Notes under the pieces: generated by a model
The model's input: only the letters and a program-made list of their open reading frames with translations
What the model was told of the DNA's origin: nothing
The model's database searches: none
Program-made: the position numbers and the translations under genes
Shown here: one piece after another, positions 55,585 to 62,879 of the stretch
Position numbering within the stretch: the first letter of the stretch is position 1
How the letters are laid out: each line of letters begins with the position of its first letter
DNA from: Blastopirellula marina
GTDB lineage: Bacteria; Planctomycetota; Planctomycetia; Pirellulales; Pirellulaceae
Assembly: GCF_002967765.1 (NCBI RefSeq)
Contig: NZ_PUHY01000012.1
Coordinates: forward strand, 434,001-498,000
Length of the DNA: 64,000 nucleotides
Reading direction: 5' to 3'

Positions 55585-56454
55585 TTACTCGCTATCCTTG
55601 GCGTCAGCTTCGTTGAAAGCGGTCTTCACGTTTTCACGAACGTTTTCGTCGCCCAGTTCCGAGTAGTAATGATCCGAGGTCACCTTCGGGGCAGCTCCGA
55701 TAATGGTCTTATCGGCCTGTACCACAGCGGTGTACTGGTTGTCGGCAGTCTTAGTGATTTTCACCTTGTCGGTAGGAACAGCGGTGTACTTTTCGCCAAT
55801 TCCAACCACACCACCGGTACCGATGATCATGTACTCAGCTTTGCATTCATCTTTGTGCGTGAACACGATGTCTTCAACAGCACCGACCGACTCATTGTCC
55901 GTACCGGTTGCATTCAGACCGTCAATTTCCGAAACCAAGTACATGTTACCTGGCGACATCTTCTCGGCGTTCGAAGCCTTGAAGTACTTACCGTTACGGT
56001 CAGCGAAAGCTTCAACCGTTAGGTCACTAGCGTGCTCGAGATTCAAAGCTGGAGCATTCGACAGGTCTTCGGCCGTCATCGGCAGGCTCAATTTCAGCGT
56101 CTTTTCGTCGCCGTCCTTGACCCATTTCATGTCGAACGACTTAACGGGTACGGCATGTTCGGTTTCACCGACACCGGCAACACCGCCACTACCAGCGATC
56201 AAGTAGACAACTTTACCGTCTTTGGTCATGACGATGTCATTGACGGAACCAATCGTATCTTCCTGATTGCTACCATAAATGCTGGCGCCAATCACTTGGC
56301 TGGCGGCAACGCGATCGCCTTGCTGTTTCTGATCGTGCTTGACTGCCGTGGAAGCCGATTTATCGACGGTTGTCTTAGTCGCGTTATCGTCGGCGACAGC
56401 CGGCATGACCAAAGCAGCGACAAGACACAAACCTAAAAAACGTGTAACTAACAT
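55585..56454 (-). CDS. Exported double PRC-barrel protein
   Basis: This 289-residue protein has a signal peptide (VTRFLGLCLVAALVMPAVA) and two PRC-barrel repeats (about residues 50-120 and 165-235). The repeats align: QVIGASIYGSNQEDTIGSVNDIVMTKDG with LVSEIDGLNATGTDNESVGAVEDIVFT, and GSGGVAGVGETEHAVPVK with GTGGVVGIGEKYTAVPTD. PRC barrels bind partner proteins or RNA; secreted tandem forms are seen in many bacteria, with unknown roles in envelope stress. AGGAG precedes the ATG. Confidence 0.88.
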   Translation of the reverse strand: MLVTRFLGLCLVAALVMPAVADDNATKTTVDKSASTAVKHDQKQQGDRVAASQVIGASIYGSNQEDTIGSVNDIVMTKDGKVVYLIAGSGGVAGVGETEHAVPVKSFDMKWVKDGDEKTLKLSLPMTAEDLSNAPALNLEHASDLTVEAFADRNGKYFKASNAEKMSPGNMYLVSEIDGLNATGTDNESVGAVEDIVFTHKDECKAEYMIIGTGGVVGIGEKYTAVPTDKVKITKTADNQYTAVVQADKTIIGAAPKVTSDHYYSELGDENVRENVKTAFNEADAKDSE

Positions 56455-56589
56455 TTAATAATCTCCTAAAGAACCTGAGGGGTTGTTTCGTCTCGCTGGG
56501 TGTAAGTCGCAACCGCCATGCCGACTTTGCCAGACCGCCCCAAAAAACTTGAAAGCATTTCGTAAGTCCTTGTTTTTCTAAGGGCATCA

Positions 56590-56638
56590 ATAAGAAAAGC
56601 TCTCATCCATCCATCATCATGGGCGAATGAGAGCTCTT
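56590..56638 (-). terminator. Terminator after the branching enzyme gene
   Basis: On the minus strand, AGAGCTCTCAT-type arms (56596-56608 with 56626-56636) form a stem closed by a larger loop and followed by TTTTCTTATT. It lies about 80 bases past the stop codon. Confidence 0.7.
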
Positions 56639-56714
56639 GTCGTCCAGGACGTCTGATCGTTCGCCGGACACCTTGCTCGTTAAGCCGTCAGAAGCGTTCT
56701 GCCGGCGGTCTGGA

Positions 56715-58532
56715 CTAAGCCGACTCCGGGTCCTGCGAGTACACAAGCAGGCTGTACGGGCTGATCGAAAGCGTTCCAGAATGCGTCATTCCATCATGCG
56801 GCTCGTCAGTGGCTGCTAGCTCCGCAATCGTCGAGGAGACAAACGTAGCGTTGTAAACTGACGCGGCACTATTAAAGCGCAATTTCCAATTTCCACCGGT
56901 CGGCATTCCGATGGTGTAGTTTTCAATGGCTTCGTGCGAGAAGTTCACCACGACGACTACATCATCCCCAGGGCCATGATCGAGCCAACGTTGATAAGCG
57001 AGCAGTTTCCGCTCGTCGTTTCGGTGGTAAACCATCACCTCTTGGCCTGTTAACCCTTTGGTGACACCGAATCGATTGAGTCGATGATGGATCAAATCGC
57101 GGTATAGCAGCACCACACCAGGAAATTCCTCGATTCGGCTCCAATCCAGTGGGTCGGTATCTTGGAACCAACCATCTTGAAGGAACTCTTGGCCTTGGAA
57201 GAGCATCGGTATTCCAGGCGATGTTAGCATCACGCCGGCCGCCAAGGTCGAACGATGACGAGCATAACCGTCCGCGGGACTTTCCGGGGCGATTTCGGAA
57301 GGAAGACGCTGTTTACCGTTAGCAACCTCGTCGTGTGACTCAGTATAAATCACACGTTCAAACGAGTTGATGTTGTATCGATAAGTGATGGCATGAACCA
57401 ACTTATCCATGTCGCGGCCAACATCGTTAGGCTGCTTTGCAACTTCGCGAATCGGATGAACAAACTCAGCATCCCACTGACTCGAGAAGTGAGCGCCACC
57501 TTCGCCAGCACTTTTCGTGATGTAGGCGTTGGTTCGCAAATCCTCAGCAATTAATAGTGTTCCCGGCTTATTTGCTCGGATATCGTGGTTGATCCACTGA
57601 GCCAGGCTCCAACCTTCTGGGATTTCATCATTTCCGTCGACACTCCGCATATAAAGTGTCATGTCATATCGCAAACCGTCGACGTGGTAATCATTCACCC
57701 ACATCATGGCGTTGTCGTAAATGAACTGACGCACTTCACCCCGCCCGTAATCGGGACGTGTGTCACCCCAAGGGGTTTTACTTCGCCAGTCGTTGTAGAA
57801 ATAGATTCCCCCCTTGCCGTTCTCTTGCCACAGATCGAATTGCCAGATGTCGAGGTCGCTTGGTCCGAAGTGGTTGTAAACCACGTCCTGAACCACACCG
57901 ATCCCGCGTTCATGGGCGGCTTTCACGAACTTCTTCAGCCCGCGAGGTCCTCCGTACGTACTTTCCACGGCAAAGATCTGGGCTGGGTTGTAACCCCAAC
58001 TGATGTTGCCAGCAAACTCGCACAACGGCATCAATTGCACGACGTTCACTCCCAGGTGAACCAAGTGATCGAGACGCTGAATCGCATCGGAAAAGGTACC
58101 GACAGTATCTTCGTCGGTTCGATTGAACGTCCCTAGATGCATCTCATAGATCACAAGCTCGTTCCAGGGAGGTAGTTGGTAATTGTCGTCTCCCCAGTCG
58201 AACTCCTGGTTATGAATCACACTGTTCCCGACGGAGTTGGTAACTTCCCGAGCCCTGGGATCCATGCGACTAACTTCCTGGTCGCCACATTGCAGGAGGT
58301 AGCGATATTCGTCTCCTGCTTTGGCCTCAGGGATGTCGGTATACCACATCCCACCTTCTTCCTGGACCAAGGGAGATGCTTTCGGATCCCAATCGTTGAA
58401 GGTGCCGACAATACGAACGCCGTCAGCATGGGGAGCCCATAGCCGGAAAGCGACTCCATTATCGTGCGGCATGGGTCCCATACCGGGGTGGACCGTAGGC
58501 CGAGAGATCGCAGAAGTTGAAACGGTAGCCAT
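56715..58532 (-). CDS. glgB: GH13 1,4-alpha-glucan branching enzyme-like protein
   Basis: This 605-residue protein has an N-terminal CBM48 (about 20-110; FRLWAPHADGVRIVGTFNDWD) and a GH13 catalytic barrel. Conserved regions are DVVYNHFG (region I), DGLRYDMTLYM (region II, nucleophile Asp), LLIAEDLR (region III, acid Glu) and TESHDEVANGK (region IV, Asp). It forms alpha-1,6 branches in glycogen. It is shorter than most GlgB (about 630-730 residues), so a glycogen-debranching or trehalose-type activity is a fallback. AGGAA lies before the ATG at 58530-58532. An inverted repeat lies just upstream. Confidence 0.85.
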   Translation of the reverse strand: MATVSTSAISRPTVHPGMGPMPHDNGVAFRLWAPHADGVRIVGTFNDWDPKASPLVQEEGGMWYTDIPEAKAGDEYRYLLQCGDQEVSRMDPRAREVTNSVGNSVIHNQEFDWGDDNYQLPPWNELVIYEMHLGTFNRTDEDTVGTFSDAIQRLDHLVHLGVNVVQLMPLCEFAGNISWGYNPAQIFAVESTYGGPRGLKKFVKAAHERGIGVVQDVVYNHFGPSDLDIWQFDLWQENGKGGIYFYNDWRSKTPWGDTRPDYGRGEVRQFIYDNAMMWVNDYHVDGLRYDMTLYMRSVDGNDEIPEGWSLAQWINHDIRANKPGTLLIAEDLRTNAYITKSAGEGGAHFSSQWDAEFVHPIREVAKQPNDVGRDMDKLVHAITYRYNINSFERVIYTESHDEVANGKQRLPSEIAPESPADGYARHRSTLAAGVMLTSPGIPMLFQGQEFLQDGWFQDTDPLDWSRIEEFPGVVLLYRDLIHHRLNRFGVTKGLTGQEVMVYHRNDERKLLAYQRWLDHGPGDDVVVVVNFSHEAIENYTIGMPTGGNWKLRFNSAASVYNATFVSSTIAELAATDEPHDGMTHSGTLSISPYSLLVYSQDPESA

Positions 58533-58576
58533 CGTGTATATTCCTGGTTAGTTGGGCCTCGGCTTAAGAAATTATT

Positions 58577-58599
58577 CGTTCGATTCGAATGATCGAACG
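58577..58599. promoter_or_regulatory. Inverted repeat upstream of the branching enzyme gene
   Basis: CGTTCGAT (58577-58584) and ATCGAACG (58592-58599) are perfect inverted copies spaced by seven bases, about 45 bases before the minus-strand ATG. The size and place suit a dimeric repressor operator, or a hairpin in the 5' leader. No regulator gene is adjacent. Confidence 0.45.
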
Positions 58600-59080
58600 G
58601 CAATCATCCGCGTAAACCGCGATTGCCTGACAGCTATCCCGAGTTGATAGCACGTGTATTTGCCATAAGAGAAAAAGGACACCGTGGACGCCGACTCGAA
58701 ATCGGGGGTTCTCAAGCCGACTATCCACGGGCCACTTGCCTGCTTCCTGGAAATTTTCACAGACTGTCACGGTCGCTACTTCCGTGGACGGATGAAAATT
58801 CCGTAAGTAGGCCTAATCGGCTGTCCACATCAGTATTGACCGGTCGTAGTCAAAAGCATTGGGCATGCCAAAACGACCTAACCAGTCAGAAAACGGTACA
58901 AAACAGCCGACGATCCCCCACCCGGCAGGTAAAATAGGAAAGAAAGACACCCTAGAGCCCCACTCTCTGGGGCAGGTCAAGTTAGCTTGTCAAAACATTG
59001 ATGGTCGGAAATCAAGCTTGTCGCGACCGGATTGGCTGGATACAAACCAGTTTTCAAAACCTCTTAACCTTTCTACCGTT
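58600..59080. other. Long leader region before the VWA operon
   Basis: Together with the inverted repeat, this gap of about 550 bases lies between divergent genes. A small hairpin (CCCCA/TGGGG) lies at 58958-58972. The plus-strand frame of the VWA gene stays open back to 58859, but that part reads as low-quality coding and no ribosome binding site is visible. I see no other gene. Confidence 0.35.
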
Positions 59081-60088
59081 ATGGCTCAAAACACGGCACA
59101 ACTTGAATCGATCCAGCCAGCCGATCAAACGGCTTGGGTGAAGTCGCGACGGACGATGCCAGCGTGGCTGATGTCCTTGCTCATTCACATGCTGATCGGA
59201 ACGCTTCTGATTTTGACCGTGCAAACCGTCAGCAAGGGAATCAGCGACGAGCCCGCCCGAAAAGGAACCATCGCGTTGGCGAATCGATCGGCCGATACGA
59301 CCGAATACGAAACCAACGAAAACACCGCGAATGCCAACGGCACGCAGACGGCAGATGCCCAGGCAGCCGAGCAAGCAGTGGACAATGCGTTACCGTCCCT
59401 CGATCTGCCCCCGAGCGACCTTGGCAACCTGCTTCCACGCGGGGACGAAGCGATTGGTGGCCAGGAATCCAACGGTCTTCCATCGGCGGGCAGCCAAATG
59501 GAAGGTGGCGCTCCTTCCAAGGGTGGACTCGGCAACGAAGGAACCACGAGCGTTTTTGGTGCAGAAGGAAAAGGGACCAAGTTTGTTTACGTCTTCGATC
59601 GCAGTGGCAGTATGAATGGGGCTCCCCTTGCCGCGGCAAAGGCGGAGTTGCTCAAGAGCTTGAACGATCTCGACAAGTTGCATCAATTTGCGATCATTTT
59701 TTACAACCAAGAGCCGTTTGTGTTCAGTCCGCGTGGTGATCGACCGCAGTTAGTATTCGCCGACGAACAAGGAAAGAACCTGGCCCGCCAGTTCGTCGGC
59801 GGCGTGATCGCCAACGGCGGCACCAAGCATGTCGATGCCTTGAAGATCGCGTTGAAGATGAATCCGGACGTCGTCTTTTTTCTCACTGACGCCGACCAGC
59901 CCACTCTCCTTCCACACGAATTGGAAGAAATTCATCGCTTGAACCGGGGAATCTCGATCCATGCCATCGAATTTGGCTACGGCAAGTACGATGGGCGTCG
60001 CAACTTTCTGGTAAAACTAGCGGAAGGAAATGACGGGAAACATGTCTACGTCGACATTTCCGGTCTTCGCGCTTCACCTTCTTATTAA
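59081..60088 (+). CDS. VWA-domain protein with TonB/TolA-like SxxxH helix
   Basis: This 335-residue inner-membrane protein has one N-terminal helix, MPAWLMSLLIHMLIGTLLIL (about residues 26-46), with Ser32 and His36 spaced as the SxxxH motif of TonB and TolA. An Ala/Asn/Gly-rich linker spans about 55-165. A von Willebrand A domain follows with a complete MIDAS: DRSGSMNG (Asp173, Ser175, Ser177), the Thr in ANGGTKHVDAL and the Asp in FFLTDAD. It is first in an operon with TPR, ExbB and two ExbD genes. The start has no strong ribosome binding site; an upstream in-frame ATG at 58859 is less likely. Confidence 0.82.
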   Translation: MAQNTAQLESIQPADQTAWVKSRRTMPAWLMSLLIHMLIGTLLILTVQTVSKGISDEPARKGTIALANRSADTTEYETNENTANANGTQTADAQAAEQAVDNALPSLDLPPSDLGNLLPRGDEAIGGQESNGLPSAGSQMEGGAPSKGGLGNEGTTSVFGAEGKGTKFVYVFDRSGSMNGAPLAAAKAELLKSLNDLDKLHQFAIIFYNQEPFVFSPRGDRPQLVFADEQGKNLARQFVGGVIANGGTKHVDALKIALKMNPDVVFFLTDADQPTLLPHELEEIHRLNRGISIHAIEFGYGKYDGRRNFLVKLAEGNDGKHVYVDISGLRASPSY

Positions 60089-60107
60089 TCACGAACAGGA
60101 AGCTCCG

Positions 60108-61148
60108 TTGCGTCGCCGCGCGATTCGTTGCATGTTGCTACTAACTTGCCTTCTCACGACTTGGGGAAGGGTAGCAGGTACCTGCGCTGCCGACGATATC
60201 GTTACCTTGATTCCGAAATCGTCCGGAGACAACCCAACTCAGGTCCGTGGAACCGTCGTCGACTTTTCCGGGCAATCGTTGGTTTTGCAAACCGCAACCG
60301 GTCAAACAAGCATTCCGTCGAACAAAGTCCAATCCGTTCAAACTGACTACAGTCCGAGCTATCAACAAGGGCTGAAACACTTATCTGCCGGTCAAACCAG
60401 CCAAGCCATCCGCAGCTTTCAAGCGGCGGTTGCGGCCGAATCGCGGCCATGGGTGCGTCGTGAAATCTTGGCCAACGCCGCAATCGCACTGCAGAATGCA
60501 GGCCGCATCGTCGACGCTGGAAATACGTTTCTCAAGATCGTCGAAGAGGATCCTCAAACCATTCATGTGGAAGCGATTCCTTTAGCTTGGTTTAGCCTGC
60601 CTCCCGATTTCGAACGTGACCGAGCTGCTCGAATCTGGCTGGAAATGCCGTCACCATACGCGCAGCTATTGGGCGCCAGTTGGCTGTTAGGAACGTCAGA
60701 TCGATCGAAAGCCATCGAGACACTGGGGAACCTTCGTCGCAGCAAACTTCCTTCAATCGCATTGCTTGCTGAGGCCCAGCTATGGCAGACGAAGATCGTT
60801 ACGGCGGGCGCCGATGATGTCAGCCGATGGGAGAAGCAGTTGGCTGCCGGCATCCTACGCGGGGCAGCCTTAGCAGGGCCTACTTTGGTCGTGGGCAAGG
60901 CCTGGCGACAATTGGATAATGACGAGCAAGCAGCCCTCACACTGATGCGTCCCCCGATCCTCTACCCAACCCATCGTCCGGTAGCCGCCGAAAGCCTGCT
61001 TCAAGCGGGGCGATCACTCGAGCGAAGTGGCAAATTCGAGGATGCCCAACGCGTGGTGAACGAGGTGTTGCGAGATTACGGCGATCAACCAGCGCGGCAG
61101 GAAGCGGAACAAACTCTCAAACGACTGGCCAACTCAGGTAGCAACTAG
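60108..61148 (+). CDS. Exported TPR-like protein of the ExbB/ExbD operon
   Basis: This 346-residue protein has a signal peptide (RRRAIRCMLLLTCLLTTWGRVAGTCA) and a domain beginning VTLIPKSSGDNPTQVRGTVVDFSGQSLVLQ, an SH3-like strand set. Helical repeats follow from about residue 85 (YQQGLKHLSAGQTSQAIRSFQAAVAA), which fit the TPR pattern. The TTG at 60108 has AGGAAG 5 bases upstream; the frame is open earlier but overlaps the VWA gene. It probably works in the periplasm with the VWA and ExbD proteins. Confidence 0.78.
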   Translation: MRRRAIRCMLLLTCLLTTWGRVAGTCAADDIVTLIPKSSGDNPTQVRGTVVDFSGQSLVLQTATGQTSIPSNKVQSVQTDYSPSYQQGLKHLSAGQTSQAIRSFQAAVAAESRPWVRREILANAAIALQNAGRIVDAGNTFLKIVEEDPQTIHVEAIPLAWFSLPPDFERDRAARIWLEMPSPYAQLLGASWLLGTSDRSKAIETLGNLRRSKLPSIALLAEAQLWQTKIVTAGADDVSRWEKQLAAGILRGAALAGPTLVVGKAWRQLDNDEQAALTLMRPPILYPTHRPVAAESLLQAGRSLERSGKFEDAQRVVNEVLRDYGDQPARQEAEQTLKRLANSGSN

Positions 61149-61157
61149 GAGGCAACC

Positions 61158-61988
61158 TTGGCGAATTTGACTCGAATCGGAATCTGGTGTGCTTGCCTGG
61201 CTGTGCTGGCGATTGGCATGCTTGCACCAGGACAAGCTTGGTTCTCTGCAGCCGGACCAGTGCCAGCCGTCGCTCAGGATACTTCCGCCGCCGAAACACC
61301 GAACAACACTCCAGCATCGGCTCCGCAAAAGACGGGCTTTGTTGATATCGTCCTAAGCGGCGGGATCACTGGCGGTTTGATCCTGATTTTCCTTTTGGCA
61401 CTTTCGATGACGGCAGCCTACCTTGTTTTCGAACATGTCATGACCATCCGAAAAACCGAGATCATGCCTCCAGAGCTCGGCGACACGGTGCGCGAGCTTC
61501 TCTTGCAAGGCAAGGTGCAAGATGCCGAACGCGTTTGCCGCGAACGCCCTAGCTTTCTTTCCTTCGTCCTGTTGAGTGGCATTGCTGAACTTGACGGGGG
61601 TTGGAGCGCCGTTGAGAAAGCCTTGGAGGATGCCACCGCCGAACAATCGGCTCGGCTCTTCCGCAAAATCGAATACTTAGCTGTAATTGGCAACATCGCC
61701 CCGATGGTGGGTCTGCTGGGTACAGTTACCGGGATGATCTTCGCCTTCCAGCAAGTCGCCGCCACTCAAGGTGCAGCCGGAGCAGGCGACCTGGCGGAAG
61801 GCATTTATCAAGCGCTTGTCACTACGGTGGGTGGGCTGCTTGTGGCGATTCCATCGCTCGGAGCGTTCGCGATCTTTCGCAACTGGGTCGACGAATTAGT
61901 CGCTGAAGCGGCCTACGTCGCGCAGCAGGTTTTTACTCCACTAAAACGTCGGAAACGACAAGCCGCGGCTCAAGCTACGAGGAGCTAA
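61158..61988 (+). CDS. ExbB/TolQ/MotA-type proton channel protein
   Basis: This 276-residue protein has an N-terminal signal-like helix (about 8-25) and periplasmic stretch, then three membrane helices of the TolQ/ExbB fold (about 68-90, 165-190, 205-230). The conserved pore block is IEYLAVIGNIAPMVGLLGTVTGMIFAF and the third helix is VTTVGGLLVAIPSLGAFAIFRNW. It forms a stator pentamer that conducts protons around an ExbD dimer. The extra N-terminal extension is unusual. The TTG start has AGGAGG 5 bases upstream. Confidence 0.93.
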   Translation: MANLTRIGIWCACLAVLAIGMLAPGQAWFSAAGPVPAVAQDTSAAETPNNTPASAPQKTGFVDIVLSGGITGGLILIFLLALSMTAAYLVFEHVMTIRKTEIMPPELGDTVRELLLQGKVQDAERVCRERPSFLSFVLLSGIAELDGGWSAVEKALEDATAEQSARLFRKIEYLAVIGNIAPMVGLLGTVTGMIFAFQQVAATQGAAGAGDLAEGIYQALVTTVGGLLVAIPSLGAFAIFRNWVDELVAEAAYVAQQVFTPLKRRKRQAAAQATRS

Positions 61989-61992
61989 ACGC

Positions 61993-62424
61993 GTGCGTGT
62001 ACCGAGCAACCTCAAGTCGGGGCAGGCCGAATTCAACATGACGCCGATGATCGACGTCGTGTTTCTGCTGATCATTTTCTTCCTGGTTTCCAGTCACCTG
62101 GCCAAGCAGGAAGCGCAGATGCCGCTACCGCTGCCGACCGCAGAAAGTGGACAAGAGATTATCGACGATCAACAGCCCCGAGTCGTGGTTAACATCGGGG
62201 CAGATGGCTCGATGTCGCTGGCCGGTCATCGTGTTCCGCCTGATCAACTCAAAGAACGCTTGCTGGTCGAACGAGAACGAAGTGGCGATTCGCTCGAAGT
62301 CCGTATTCGCTGCGATCGCCAAACACCTTTCGCCAACGTGAAGCCAGTGATGCTGGCCGCCACGCAAGCGGGAATCTGGAACGTGGCCTTCTCGGTGATT
62401 CGCCCGGAGGACGCCGTTCGATGA
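61993..62424 (+). CDS. ExbD/TolR-type protein 1
   Basis: This 143-residue protein has a single N-terminal helix with the proton-carrying Asp21 (FNMTPMIDVVFLLIIFFLVSS) and a periplasmic ExbD/TolR domain (DGSMSLAGHRVPPDQLKERL, VRIRCDRQTPFANVKPVM). The GTG start at 61993 has GAGGAGC upstream and lies 4 bases after the ExbB stop. It is the first of two ExbD genes. Confidence 0.93.
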   Translation: MRVPSNLKSGQAEFNMTPMIDVVFLLIIFFLVSSHLAKQEAQMPLPLPTAESGQEIIDDQQPRVVVNIGADGSMSLAGHRVPPDQLKERLLVERERSGDSLEVRIRCDRQTPFANVKPVMLAATQAGIWNVAFSVIRPEDAVR

Positions 62425-62864
62425 AACGACCAAGCCCTTACCGAGATCGCCAGCCACTGCAAGTCGCGATGACGCCGATGATCGACGTCGTGTTCCTGCT
62501 GCTGATTTTCTTTTTGTGGACCGCCAGCTTTCAGATTGTCGAGTATGCGTTACCGAGCAGCATCACGCCACCAAACGAAATCGGAACCGAAGCGAAGCGA
62601 CCATTAGAAGTCGAAGACTTCGACGAGGTCGTGGTGCGAATTACCGGACAACCTGGCGCGTTCACCTACACAATTAACAAATCCAGCACACAAGACTTGG
62701 GCGAGGTAGAAAGTCGGCTGGCCGCGCTCGCCTCAATTAAGAACGATGTTCCGCTAATCATCGATCCAGACGAAGTCGTTCCGGTAGGACGGGTGATTGA
62801 TGTGTACGATCTATCTCGCCGTTTAAACTTTCAACAAATCCAATTCGCCGTCGAACCAGGTTGA
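62421..62864 (+). CDS. ExbD/TolR-type protein 2
   Basis: This 147-residue protein is the second, diverged ExbD: the helix VAMTPMIDVVFLLLIFFLWTA carries Asp22, and the periplasmic domain (EDFDEVVVRITGQPG, DVPLIIDPDEVVPVGRVIDV) differs from the first. Its ATG overlaps the preceding stop codon (ATGA). A pair of different ExbD subunits with one ExbB suggests a heterodimeric rotor. Confidence 0.93.
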   Translation: MKRPSPYRDRQPLQVAMTPMIDVVFLLLIFFLWTASFQIVEYALPSSITPPNEIGTEAKRPLEVEDFDEVVVRITGQPGAFTYTINKSSTQDLGEVESRLAALASIKNDVPLIIDPDEVVPVGRVIDVYDLSRRLNFQQIQFAVEPG

Positions 62865-62879
62865 TTCGCGTTTCGCAGC

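Noticed and set aside
58575-58600. T-arm-like sequence (ATTCG TTCGATT CGAAT) suggesting a tRNA
   Set aside because: No matching acceptor, D-arm or anticodon stem lies upstream at the required distance; the repeat is better read as a simple inverted repeat.
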